Shown here: positions 46,160 through 56,900 of the stretch, in pieces | How the letters are laid out: each line of letters starts with the position of its first letter | Position numbering within the stretch: the stretch's first letter is position 1 | The notes under the pieces: generated by a model | Database searches by the model: none | Seen by the model: the letters and a program-made list of their open reading frames with translations, nothing else | Told to the model about the DNA's origin: nothing | Source of the DNA: an uncultured Prevotella sp. | GTDB lineage: Bacteria; Bacteroidota; Bacteroidia; Bacteroidales; Bacteroidaceae | Direction: 5' to 3' | Length of the DNA: 64,000 nt | Assembly (NCBI GenBank): GCA_946404405.1 | Contig: CAMJDL010000001.1 | Span: 98,199 to 162,198, forward strand | Program-made: the position numbers and the translations under genes

Positions 46160-47305
46160 CTATAGGTGTTTTTTAAAGAATTCCAACACACGTCTTTGTG
46201 CCCTCTTACCACAGCTGTGTGGCATGTCCCACAGTTCGGTTTCAAGTTTTTCGTCGGCACCCTGACTCTTCCATGTGTCGTGCATGGTCTTAAACGCTTT
46301 CTGCACACCAGGTACGGGGAAGAGCTTGTCCTGCGAGCCGTTGATGAAGAGCATAGGTTTCGGACAGGCAATACTGGCGATATGTGGATAATCCAGCCAT
46401 CGGCGTAAGCCAGGATAGCAGTTGGCAAAGCCGCCATTCTCCGTTCTACTGTACTTGAATCCCATCTGCTCGTCAGTGGTGACCATCCAGCAAACTGCAG
46501 TGCCGACCTTAATTCTATCGCTTAAGGCTGACAGCATCCAGGCGCGGTAAGCCCCCATCGACCATCCTGTACAGCCTATTCGCCCGGCATCCACTTCGGG
46601 CATCTGTGCCAAATACTCTGTACCAGCGATGTCGTCGTAGGTCATATAGGCTGAGAGGTCGATGCCATACATCATCATATTGCCGGCAATCATATCATAG
46701 CGATCGCGACGAGCCCCTTCCTTCTGTCCGCGCTCGCCCCACATGGGGGCGTCGGCAGAAAAAACTACATAGCCGTTCTGAGCCAGATAGTCGCCGAAGA
46801 ATTGCCCTTCGTAGCCTGCCGACCATGCTTCGGCATCCTTAATGACTGTAGAATCTTCACAAGCCAGTGGCCGTATCATCTTCTCCTTGCCAATAAAGAG
46901 GTGTGCACCATGATCGTGCAGGGCGTTGATGGCAGGGAACGGGCCTTTGCCGTCGGGAATCAGCACGTAGGCAGGCACGGTATAGTAACGCGAAAGGCGG
47001 ATTTCTATCTTTCGTGCTTTGTAGCCGTTGCGCTGTTCCTCAAAGAGCACCTTTGCCTCATAGCCGTCGGCAGGTGCAGGTGGTGGTGCCAGCATACAGT
47101 CGAACACCTTCTGACGGGCAGCACGCCGCCAATCGCCGAAGTCCTTGATGTCATTATGGCCCCATGCGAGAGGATAAGTCAGGTCGGCAATCAGCGAGTC
47201 GGCATAGACTGGCAGGTTGCGCATGAACTCATACTTTTCGCGCTTCTGTGCCATGCCGTTCATGTTTATGCATATGGCACAGATAAAGACCAACAGCTGT
47301 TTCAT
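46160..47305 (-). CDS. Secreted alpha/beta-hydrolase (dienelactone-hydrolase/acetyl-esterase-like)
   Basis: GCTGWSMGAYRAWML nucleophile elbow; PKPMLFINGSQDKLFPVPGVQKAF; signal peptide. Confidence 0.75.
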   Translation of the reverse strand: MKQLLVFICAICINMNGMAQKREKYEFMRNLPVYADSLIADLTYPLAWGHNDIKDFGDWRRAARQKVFDCMLAPPPAPADGYEAKVLFEEQRNGYKARKIEIRLSRYYTVPAYVLIPDGKGPFPAINALHDHGAHLFIGKEKMIRPLACEDSTVIKDAEAWSAGYEGQFFGDYLAQNGYVVFSADAPMWGERGQKEGARRDRYDMIAGNMMMYGIDLSAYMTYDDIAGTEYLAQMPEVDAGRIGCTGWSMGAYRAWMLSALSDRIKVGTAVCWMVTTDEQMGFKYSRTENGGFANCYPGLRRWLDYPHIASIACPKPMLFINGSQDKLFPVPGVQKAFKTMHDTWKSQGADEKLETELWDMPHSCGKRAQRRVLEFFKKHL

Positions 47306-47326
47306 ATAATCAAATACAATTATTCC

Positions 47327-50300
47327 TTATAACTGTTTCTTTATAATCTTCTTGCCTCGTAGAATGACTATTCCCTTGTATGAGTCATTGACCGGCTGAC
47401 CGTTCAGGTTGTAAAGCCGGTTGTTAGCTTTTGTCTCTTGACTTTTAACTGTTTCGCTGATACCTGTTTCATTATTAGCGGCAGTGGCTTCACTCAGTCC
47501 GCCCATTTCGTTAGCAGCACGTATAGCGTATGAGGCCGTTGTGTCATCGACGGTATAAGTGGGCTCGGTAGTGAAGGCGACGACGTTGCCGTTCTTTACG
47601 ATGGCCCATAGCAGGGCATAGTTGCTGTTGTCCCATAATAGGGTGGTGCCATTCAGACGGACATTAGTAGGCTTGGGAGCCTGTTCGGTAGCGAGTGTCG
47701 GATCCCAATCACCAAACATATTGTGCATGTTACCGTATTCTGCAGCCTCTTCGACAGTCAGTATCGGGTTGTTGGCATGCCCCTCGCCAAAGGTCTTCTT
47801 ACGGCCACTGAGGTCTATCTGTGAACCAGTCTTAGTCATCGAGTTGTACTCGGCAAAACGCTTGGGCCAGCCGTTCGACATCTCGTTCCATCCGATGGCT
47901 GACGGTACGACGTTCATCTTTGTGTCAATGAAGAGGGCAACAGGTGTACCACTGCCCCAAGGACGTCCGAGGGTGTAATTGCCGTCCACGTTGCTGCCTT
48001 CACCATTGATGGTGCAATCCTTATACACCCATCCAATCTTAGCAGGCTTGGAAGGCACTGCAGCATAGCCGCCTGCAATCTGGCGCAATTCCACACCATT
48101 GAAGAAGGCGTCGCCCTTACCGCACATATAGTCGGTGCGTCCGCGAACGTAACCGCCTTCGAAGTAATAGAGACCACGGTCGTTGTTCGATGTCCAAGTG
48201 TCCTGATAGCCACGCAAAGCAGTATTCTTATAGATGGTACGCGTAGCCTTGTCATGAACAGCCAGGTCGCGACCCGTAGCGTCTTCCATACCGGTTTCGA
48301 TGGTCAGGTCCTGGAAGTAGTAGTCGCTACCGCTGATCTGGAATACGTCGCTGTTGCCAATGCCGTCATACTTGCTGGTCTGGCCGTATTGGCTGGTAAA
48401 GGTCTCTTTCTTATCGATGCCGTTAGTGATGATGACACCGTCACGGCTCTCACCGATGAGTGAGAGGTTCTGTGTATTGATGAACGTGATGCACTCGGGC
48501 ACCTCGTAGCCGTTCACGGTCTTCTTGGTCGATTTCAAAGGAATGGTATATGTGCCGTTCTTGATGAAGATACGGTATCGTACGTTCTTATCGCTGCGCT
48601 TCTGTGCAGCATTGATGGCTGCCACCAGTTGGTCGGCATTTTCTACCACCTGGTCGTACATTTTTTTGTCGATGCTGGGACGTTCCATGGTGGTGAAGCT
48701 GATGTTGATCGCCTCTGTCAGCATGTTATCCGTCAGGTCGCCCACGCTTTTAGCAGGCAGAATGAAGCGATACTCGGTGGCATATTCCAGACCTTTATAC
48801 TCGAAGGTAATGGTCTTCCCACTCACCGTGCCCCTTGTGGGATTTTGCGTTACGCTCTTGATGAGTGTGTTGTTGATGTATGCCACAGCATCGTCCGCTA
48901 ATTTCACTCTCTCATCGAAGGTTAGTACTATCTTACCTGTTGCAGAAGCACCAGTAGCCTTGTCGACAGGAACAGTTGAAATCAATACGGGTGCCTTGCC
49001 GTCGTTGACAAGTTTCGGTGTGCCAGTGATGAACAGCATGGCCAGCGTATTGCCGTCGTTAGCAGATGCTGTGCCGTCAATCTTTGAAGTTTTGTCTGCC
49101 AGTAAGCGAATGTAGAGCTCTTTCTGGTTGTTGGCGGCTTCGGGCATCTTTTCGCTGAATGTAGCGACAACTTTCGCACCAGCCATCGTTATGCTACCAA
49201 AATTGCTCCAGTCCGTACCATTCAGTGACCACTCTGCGTCGTACTTCTGGTAAGCGTTGTAGTTGTACATCATCTGGAACTGTACGTTGATATCGGTAAA
49301 GGCTTCGGCATTAATCTTCGTCTGCCAGTGCCAGTTTCCCACGTCGCCGTTACTGCCACCTGTACGCCAATTGACGGCAGCGCCCTTGAAGCTCTCGTAG
49401 CCTCCACCGCCTAATGTTGACTTGTCTAACCAACCGCTTGTCTCGCCCGTTTCGGTATTCACCAGATTAAGTGCGTCACCATCGTTATCTTGTGCAGCGA
49501 AGTCGGCTTTGCGGCCATTGCCGCCAGTCTTGTAGAAATCCCATCCAGCAATGATATCGGCCTGCGCGTAGTTGGCAGTCAACTGTGTGTTAGCATTCAT
49601 CTTCACCATCTTGTTCGAATTAGTTTCTCCATCGCTCCAGTTGGTGAAGGTTACCAGCCCTTCATATTGGTTGGCATTCAGCTCAACGGAAGTACCTTCT
49701 TCGTACATCCACTTACCATCCACCATCGTTGGGGTGGGGCTGACGGTTACCATATAGTCGTTGGTACCATCTACCGTCACCTTTAACTCGTAGGTGTTCA
49801 CTTTTTTGAAGTTAGCTGTTAGAGTGCTGTTGGCTGTCAGAATGTACTTGAATTTGGTTTCCTCAGAAACGACCTTGCCGTCAGCATCTGTCCAGTTCTG
49901 GAAGTTGTAGCCGAAGTTCTTGGTAGCTGTCAGGGTAATCTCGGTGCCAGCCTCGTAGCTGTCAGACTTCGGATAGACGCTCACGCTACCAGCCTCCACA
50001 GGAGAGGCAACAGCATTAAGCGTGTACATATCGACAGCGGCCTTGGTGCCGTCCACTGTTCCTTCGATGGTGACATCGCTGAAACCACCTTCCTTCGTGC
50101 TGCCGACACCAACGGTTGCAGCCAGTGTCAGCTGCTCGCCTGACGTGAGGGCGGTTTGTTGTGCAGCGCTGAGTTCAATCACAACCTGATTGGTATAATT
50201 GCCGTTACCTGCATACTTGTCCTTATCCACGCCTTGATTAGCACGTGGTGCGGTGTAGTTGCCCAAGGTTACAGCTTCGCCATTGCCCACCTTGGCCGTG

Positions 50301-50695
50301 ATGGTGACGCCGTTCTCGGCATCGGTGCCGAAACGCTGAATCCACATGCTCACTTTCTTGGGTGTAAAAGTAAGTCCCTTAGCGGGCTTCACTACCCATT
50401 CGACGGCCTTTGTGGTTCCTGAGGGCTTGAACTTGACAAACGAGATGCCATCGGCATTCTTGTCGGCAGTGCGTGTACCTACACCGGTAACCTCCAAGTC
50501 GCCCGTATTGATGGCTACCGTTGTGAAGGCATTTGATGGTTCTGCGACGTAGGTCGTGATGCTCTGAGCATCGTTCAGTGGCCACTGTACCTTGGCAGCG
50601 GTGTTGCTAAAAGTCTCCTGCGCCTGCATATCGGTTGCCATTCCCATGACAGCCATAAGAATGCAGGCAAGTTGTTTTACGTAATTCTTAATCAT
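47327..50695 (-). CDS. Secreted multidomain pectinesterase (CE8)
   Basis: YQDTWTSNNDRGLYYFEGGYVRGRTDYMCGKGDAFF; LGRPWGSGTP; tag LYNLNGQPVNDSYKGIVILRGKKIIKKQL. Confidence 0.88.
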   Translation of the reverse strand: MIKNYVKQLACILMAVMGMATDMQAQETFSNTAAKVQWPLNDAQSITTYVAEPSNAFTTVAINTGDLEVTGVGTRTADKNADGISFVKFKPSGTTKAVEWVVKPAKGLTFTPKKVSMWIQRFGTDAENGVTITAKVGNGEAVTLGNYTAPRANQGVDKDKYAGNGNYTNQVVIELSAAQQTALTSGEQLTLAATVGVGSTKEGGFSDVTIEGTVDGTKAAVDMYTLNAVASPVEAGSVSVYPKSDSYEAGTEITLTATKNFGYNFQNWTDADGKVVSEETKFKYILTANSTLTANFKKVNTYELKVTVDGTNDYMVTVSPTPTMVDGKWMYEEGTSVELNANQYEGLVTFTNWSDGETNSNKMVKMNANTQLTANYAQADIIAGWDFYKTGGNGRKADFAAQDNDGDALNLVNTETGETSGWLDKSTLGGGGYESFKGAAVNWRTGGSNGDVGNWHWQTKINAEAFTDINVQFQMMYNYNAYQKYDAEWSLNGTDWSNFGSITMAGAKVVATFSEKMPEAANNQKELYIRLLADKTSKIDGTASANDGNTLAMLFITGTPKLVNDGKAPVLISTVPVDKATGASATGKIVLTFDERVKLADDAVAYINNTLIKSVTQNPTRGTVSGKTITFEYKGLEYATEYRFILPAKSVGDLTDNMLTEAINISFTTMERPSIDKKMYDQVVENADQLVAAINAAQKRSDKNVRYRIFIKNGTYTIPLKSTKKTVNGYEVPECITFINTQNLSLIGESRDGVIITNGIDKKETFTSQYGQTSKYDGIGNSDVFQISGSDYYFQDLTIETGMEDATGRDLAVHDKATRTIYKNTALRGYQDTWTSNNDRGLYYFEGGYVRGRTDYMCGKGDAFFNGVELRQIAGGYAAVPSKPAKIGWVYKDCTINGEGSNVDGNYTLGRPWGSGTPVALFIDTKMNVVPSAIGWNEMSNGWPKRFAEYNSMTKTGSQIDLSGRKKTFGEGHANNPILTVEEAAEYGNMHNMFGDWDPTLATEQAPKPTNVRLNGTTLLWDNSNYALLWAIVKNGNVVAFTTEPTYTVDDTTASYAIRAANEMGGLSEATAANNETGISETVKSQETKANNRLYNLNGQPVNDSYKGIVILRGKKIIKKQL

Positions 50696-50825
50696 AAGTA
50701 GTTTATTTGGTTTGCTTTGTTTGTTATTGTAATTGTAAGGTAACGCTTTATATTGTATTACTTCTGCATCATCTTGTGACCGTTGCTGATAACCAGTCCC
50801 TTGTAGGCCGCATTAACCCTCCGGC

Positions 50826-52103
50826 CTACGAGGTCGAAAAAGGGAGGCTGTCAGTCCCTCCTGATACTTTATTAATGACTTGTATGTCTGTAGGCTTACC
50901 GGCAAAGAGTGTGGCGCCAGCATTTTCTTTTACAATTGTCGGTACATCGCCGGAAGGAGCAACGCTGTATTCGTATGGTAGCGTAACAGTAGAACCAAGG
51001 GAACTATGTTTCTTGGTTTCAGCAACAAAATTATCGTTAGTCCATGTGACGGCTGTGGCATCGTTTTGACCATAATAGTTCTTGACGCCTTTTTCGAAGT
51101 AGTTGCCCTCAATCAGAAATTCTGAGTTCTTGCGGGGATTGATACAGTTGCTGGCAGTAATGCAGCTAAAGTAATTGTTCAGCATATGAACCTTGCCGAC
51201 ACGAGCCATTGGCATACGTTGTTTACAGCCCGTTCCCCACCAACAGAAAGCATAGGTAGTATTCAGAAAACCGGTTGTCTCGTTGTCACTGCTTCCGATA
51301 AGGTTGGTGTTTTGGTGCATATACGAGCGGTCGGTATAGCTGAAGGTACACCAACTGACGGTGATAAAGTCAGACTTCTGTGTGATGTCAAAGTTGCCGT
51401 CCATACCGTCCATGAAAGCACAATGGTCTATCCAACAGTTCTTAGCACCATTGGTAGCGGATATAAGGTCACTGCCACCCACATCGACAGAGCCAGGACC
51501 AGCAAAGGTGATGTTTCTGATGATTATGTTCTGACAACCTTTGAGGCTAAGAATTCCCGAATTGCGGTAGCTCTCGTTTTTGTCGGCAGTCATTTCGATA
51601 ATAATCCGGCGTGTGTTATATTCAGCCTCTTCTTTTACTGATGATCCATTAGACAATGTCCCGCCACCATTGCTGGTACTCATGCGGGGTACACCTGCAG
51701 CATCAAGTGCAGCCTTTATTTCGTCCGTCATGTGCCACTTGGTGCACAAACGTGCGTTATTGATGCCCAACAGTGTTTTGTTCGATGCTGTTATGGAAAT
51801 GTTGCTTGAAACGATAAAGTCGCCTGCCGAACCGTCGAAGATGATGACTTTGTTAGAGCCGTTCTTGATGGTATTCTCAATAGTAACCTTCATATCCAGA
51901 CCATTAGACTTCAAGACGACGACACCTGCCGTGCTCTCTGGTACGGGATAGGTATAACAGCCACCGCCAGTAATATCGTAAGGTCTGGTCTCTGTTCGCG
52001 ATGCCTGTGTACAGAAACCAAAGGGCTTGTTCAGATCGTAGTCTGTAGACCTCGCTGCCAGTGACAACACCAAGGCGACGAGTGTCAGAAGCTGTTTCTT
52101 CAT
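50826..52103 (-). CDS. PL1-family pectate lyase; C-terminal tag displaced by a frameshift (tag continues to 50758 in another frame)
   Basis: NCWIDHCAFMDGMDGNFDITQKSDFITVSWCTFS; out-of-frame FFDLVGRRVNAAYKGLVISNGHKMMQK* encoded immediately after. Confidence 0.88.
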   Translation of the reverse strand: MKKQLLTLVALVLSLAARSTDYDLNKPFGFCTQASRTETRPYDITGGGCYTYPVPESTAGVVVLKSNGLDMKVTIENTIKNGSNKVIIFDGSAGDFIVSSNISITASNKTLLGINNARLCTKWHMTDEIKAALDAAGVPRMSTSNGGGTLSNGSSVKEEAEYNTRRIIIEMTADKNESYRNSGILSLKGCQNIIIRNITFAGPGSVDVGGSDLISATNGAKNCWIDHCAFMDGMDGNFDITQKSDFITVSWCTFSYTDRSYMHQNTNLIGSSDNETTGFLNTTYAFCWWGTGCKQRMPMARVGKVHMLNNYFSCITASNCINPRKNSEFLIEGNYFEKGVKNYYGQNDATAVTWTNDNFVAETKKHSSLGSTVTLPYEYSVAPSGDVPTIVKENAGATLFAGKPTDIQVINKVSGGTDSLPFSTS

Positions 52104-53815
52104 TTTTGCAATATTTTGCGACCGTTGCAGACAACAAGTCCTTTAAAGGCCGCATCAACCTTCTGGCCTGCGAGGTTGTAATATACGTTGGACTTGCTGG
52201 CATTGTTGCGAAGCACTTGGATAGCCGTAGGCGACTTCCATGCAGGATAATACTCCGTATAGTTGCTTTCGCCGTCGGTATTGCCAGCCTTCATGATGTC
52301 TTCGACCAATGAATTAGCATAGACTTCGAGGTTCGTATACCACTTCTTCTCGGTGTCGATGGTGTACTTGTTGCCGTCACTTTTATCGTTTGGATTCAGA
52401 CCGTTGGCTACTTCCCAAGCATCGGGAATACCATCGCTATCAGAGTCGAAGCCTGCCTCGCGCTGACCTGTCGGGAAGTTCGCCTCGGTATAACCATTGC
52501 AGTCAGCCACGACATCGATAAGGCCCTTCTTCTTTGTAACCGAGCCTGTATACGTAGCTGTGCCATTTTGTGCCTCGGTCATGTAACGTTCATCTACCTC
52601 GTCGCGATAGAGTGAGGCACCAGCATAGCCAAGAACCTTTTCGAAAGCTTTGTCGGCGGTATGAGTGGTTACTTCGCCCGTTGGTGCAGCTTTGTCGAGT
52701 ACCATGCAGACGTAGTCGGTGCCGCTGACGGTGATATATTCTGCATCGTTGCCATGCATGTGGTTTGGGTCTTGGGCATAATGCTTACCATTTTGAGTGA
52801 CAGTACCATTGTCATAGGTGAACTTGTTCCATCCAGCCTCTGTGCCATCAATAATATTGCCGTTGACATAGTATCGACTGGCCATGCCATAAATGTTAGG
52901 ATGTCCTGAAGAGTTGCCGCTTGCAGCAACGGTGCATTGAGTCAGTTTTGAGACGATAGCTGCAGGACCACTCTTCATGTAGTTGCCTACCATATTAATT
53001 TGTCCACCACCAGGACCACCATAGCAGCCATTGGTGTTATAGGTAATGCAATTGCGGAAGTCTACATTCTCAGCCTGAACATAGTTCTCCCATTTATACT
53101 GACTGTAGAGCTTGTTGGATGTGTAGCCGCTCCACTCGTAGCGAGCACCATTGAAGCGGGGCGAGCGATTGGCAACGTGACATATCATGTTGTGGTGAAA
53201 CGAGGCTAGTTTACCGCCCCAGATGCCACCATAGCCATGGGCACCCTTGTCATGTCCGGCATTCACCAGACTTTCGCCGATGGTACACCATTGCATAGTG
53301 AAGTTGTTGTTGTCGTAAAACGAAGCTATCTCGTCGATGCTCCATGAGAAAGAACAATGGTCTAAAATGATACCCGTTTTGTTGCGTTGCCCAATAGCAT
53401 CGGCTCCATCGTTGATGTCTTTCTCTTGCCCACGACGGAAACGGATAAAGCGTATAATGTTGTCGCCACCAGGTTGGACAGTATAGTATCGAACGGTGAT
53501 GCCTGGGTAAGGAGCTGTCTGACCAAGAACTGTAATATGGTCCTTGAATTTGAGATCACTCTTCAGCGCAATAACTCCTGCGACATCAAAGACAATGGTG
53601 CGGTATGTGCCACCAGTGACAGCTGCACGAAACGAGCCAGTGCCGGAGTCGTTAAGATTAGTGACATGAACGACGGTGGTGGAGCCGTCTGTCTTACGCC
53701 CGCCAGTGGTATAACGTCCGTGACCCTCTGCACCAGGGAATGCAGGTGCTTGCTCTTGTGCTATGGCCATAACTGACATCATGGCTGCAATAATCGTAAA
53801 TAGATACTTCTTCAT
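52100..53815 (-). CDS. PL1-family pectate lyase, secreted
   Basis: AFPGAEGHGRYTTGGR; ILDHCSFSWSIDEIASFYDNNNFTMQWCTI; tag YYNLAGQKVDAAFKGLVVCNGRKILQK; ATGA overlap with next gene. Confidence 0.9.
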   Translation of the reverse strand: MKKYLFTIIAAMMSVMAIAQEQAPAFPGAEGHGRYTTGGRKTDGSTTVVHVTNLNDSGTGSFRAAVTGGTYRTIVFDVAGVIALKSDLKFKDHITVLGQTAPYPGITVRYYTVQPGGDNIIRFIRFRRGQEKDINDGADAIGQRNKTGIILDHCSFSWSIDEIASFYDNNNFTMQWCTIGESLVNAGHDKGAHGYGGIWGGKLASFHHNMICHVANRSPRFNGARYEWSGYTSNKLYSQYKWENYVQAENVDFRNCITYNTNGCYGGPGGGQINMVGNYMKSGPAAIVSKLTQCTVAASGNSSGHPNIYGMASRYYVNGNIIDGTEAGWNKFTYDNGTVTQNGKHYAQDPNHMHGNDAEYITVSGTDYVCMVLDKAAPTGEVTTHTADKAFEKVLGYAGASLYRDEVDERYMTEAQNGTATYTGSVTKKKGLIDVVADCNGYTEANFPTGQREAGFDSDSDGIPDAWEVANGLNPNDKSDGNKYTIDTEKKWYTNLEVYANSLVEDIMKAGNTDGESNYTEYYPAWKSPTAIQVLRNNASKSNVYYNLAGQKVDAAFKGLVVCNGRKILQK

Positions 53816-53849
53816 TGATGATATATAAATATTAGTAGTTTTCCGGTTG

Positions 53850-53914
53850 CAAAGATAGGGAAAAAAAATGAAACAGGGGAATTCCTAGTGTTAATTCCCC
53901 TGAAAACGTTTACG
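53850..53914 (-). promoter_or_regulatory. PL1 operon promoter with LacI-type palindrome (12/14)
   Basis: CAAAGATA (53850-53857); TGAAAACGTTTACG (53901-53914), offset 44. Confidence 0.6.
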
Positions 53915-53934
53915 ATAGAGCTTACTTCTTAGTC

Positions 53935-56900
53935 CTATTGCATCCGTCGCAGTCCTTCCCAATGTACATTCCATGTGCCGTCTTGTGGAAAACCGGGATT
54001 GTAGGCCTGCCGGCAACCATCCCATCCCGCACACATCATAGCAACAGCAGTTAACAGGGCACCATTGCCAGGCAGATACAGACGTAGACGGTCTGCAGTC
54101 TGAAAGTTATGTCCGTTCTTCAGATATGTATTCTTTTGCGTGTCGATGAGTAGGGCATCGAGGGCTGTCTTGGTATCACCGATACGGGCAGCAGCCATAG
54201 CCATCATGCCGTAGTCCCAGCCCCATGTGGTCTGGAAGTTCCAGTTCTTCATGACCCAGTCCATGGTTTTGTGAGTTACGACTGAGTCGCTGTTTACGGG
54301 ACTGGAGGGCAAGAGTCCGAAGGCACCCAGACAGGCAGGATGGTCGTTGCGACATTTATCCGTAAAGGTCTCGGTAGCCAGTACGGGAACAGCTCCGGCA
54401 GCAACGGCATCGAAGGGATCGAAACTCTTCAGACCCGTCGTCTTGCCTTTGGGGAGACCAGCCGTGATGATACCGTCCTTGGTCAGTGGCAGCGGAGCCA
54501 TATTACTGGCAATCTTATCCCATTCTGCATGACGGGACTTGCCCATGCGTTCGCGCCACTGGTTAGCGATGTTGAGGCCGTACTGCCAATAGGCCAGTTC
54601 GAAGGGATGGTTATATGAAAAGTCCTTTGACATGGATTCCTGCATGGCAGTGGCACCTTGCAGATAGTATTTTTTCGATTTAGCATCGTAGCTGACAAAA
54701 TCGGCCATGAACGCTGCGGTAGCTTCCACATTGTCGGCATATTTCTTCAAGGTTTCCGAAGTGGGATTGGAACGATACACCTCCTCTGCCAAGTAGATAT
54801 AGTGTGGCTGCTGCCAGATAAGGAAACTTCCCGTATTGGAAGGTGCTTCGCCAGCCCAAGGGTCAGTCATCTTCATCCAACGCAGACCTTTGAACCCCTG
54901 TCGCTTGGCAATATCCTTGGCTACGGGTGCAGCCGTCTTGTTATACCATTCCAGCATCTGTTCTACTACCTTTGGCTGGTTCCATAAAGCGAAGTCGACA
55001 GCATGCCACCATGTCATCTCCAAGTGGGGACGACCGAACCATGAATTATACGTCAGACCAGTCTCCTGTGGCGGCATATTGTTGGCACAGTTGATGCGGG
55101 TGAGGTATTGCGACAATACCACGCGACGTTCCAATTCCTTGGCGCGAGGGTCAGTACATTGACTAAAGTCGGCAAAGGCACTCTCTGTCCAGAACTGATG
55201 CCAGAACTTCTGGGTAGTTTTTTGAGCATCGGAGAAGTGAAAGGTGCCCGATGGTTGTCCGTCGGGAACGGTGGCTTGGTATTCCGCTTCGAAGGCAAGA
55301 ACGTCGGCATCAGTGGTGAGCAGAAATTGATGGGGAGCTGTCTCAGTGAGGCTGGCGTTGCCCTCCCATCTTATATTAATATAATAGGTAGTGGTATCAA
55401 GTTTGTGCTCAATGACGGCTGCGTTAGTTTGTTGCGATACGATGCGCGAGGTGTGACGCTCGGGTTTCGACCAGTCTGCGGCATCGTCGGCATGCTTACC
55501 AGTAGGATAGGGCAGACGGATGGTGACAGCAGCCTGCTGATTGACGAGCAGCGGTGTGGTGATGCGATAGACTATAGCATCACGGTTGGGGAGGCCAATG
55601 GTTGTGACATCGACGGGAGAACCGTTGACAGTAAAATGCGACTCAATTTGTCCATGGTAGAGCTGTAGCTGTTGGCGAATATCACTAAGACCTTTCAAAG
55701 GGATGGATTTGCCGTTGTCGTCTTGCAATCGCAGACCGATGGCACCGAGGTTCAGCCGGTGGGGATTCACGCGCAGGTATTCAGTGGCAGCCACGTTGCG
55801 GGCAGGGTCGTTCTTCGATGCTTTGTATTCTATGGCATACACTTCGTCGTGCCCGTGTCCCAAATTGAAGGCCTTCTCAGTATCTGCAGGCTTCAGTCCC
55901 TGTGTGTTGGGAAAGGCGTGCCAACCCCAGTCGCTCATCGCACAGAGGGGAATGCCCTGCTTGTAATCATTGACGTAAGTCTGCATGCCCGTGACGTCAA
56001 CTGTTGTGCAGAAGTGGCCATTGCCGACAGAAAGCGATGCCAGTGGGTCGGCCTCAGTAATGATGGGGTTGTTGCGAAAAAGAACAGCCTCGCGATCAAT
56101 CGAGGCTGTTAAGTTATCTATCGTGTATCCAAGCATCTCCATCTCCAGCGAAGCCCAGATAAACGGTCCTACGCCCTTGGCGTCGTTGTCGCGTATCTCT
56201 TCGCTTAGATAGTACTTGAAACTGCCGTCACGTCGTTTGTTCTCTTTGACGGTACCCTTTGGATTAACCATCTTTAGTGCTGCTTCCACTTCTGGCGTGG
56301 CTGCCGGACCAAGGCCGGCTACCGAGCAACAGTTGGTCAGCGAGATGGTCTTATCGGCATTTACCTTGATGAAGTTGTTAATCATACCCTTGTACGCTTT
56401 GATACCTGCATCACGATACTTGTCGCCGACATAGCCCTTGCGATAGGCTTTCAACAGAACGTAGGTAAACATGGCCGAGCATGTAGATTCCAGATAGTTA
56501 CCCTCGCGGTTGGGAGAGTCCATGACCTGATACCATACGCCGGTCTTCTTGTCCTGCCACTTAATGACGGCGTCAAGGTCCTTTTTCAAGAGTTCTACGA
56601 CCTCCTGTTTGCGGGCATAATCGTCGGGCAGGGCATCGAGCACTTCAATCAGTGCCATCGAGTACCAGCCCTGAGCGCGTCCCCAGCAATGCTGTGACAG
56701 ACCAGTCTCCTTATCGGCCCAGAAAGTCTTGCGTGTCTCGTCGTAAGCATGACGGTTCAATCCGGTCTTTGGGTCGAGGGTTCGCTCGTAGGTAATCTTC
56801 AACTGGTTCACTGCGTCGTCATAGATGGCGATGATGGGGTCAACCTTGGCCTTTTTTACCTTTTTACCTTTTGAATCTTTTACCTTTTCCGTGATGGGCG

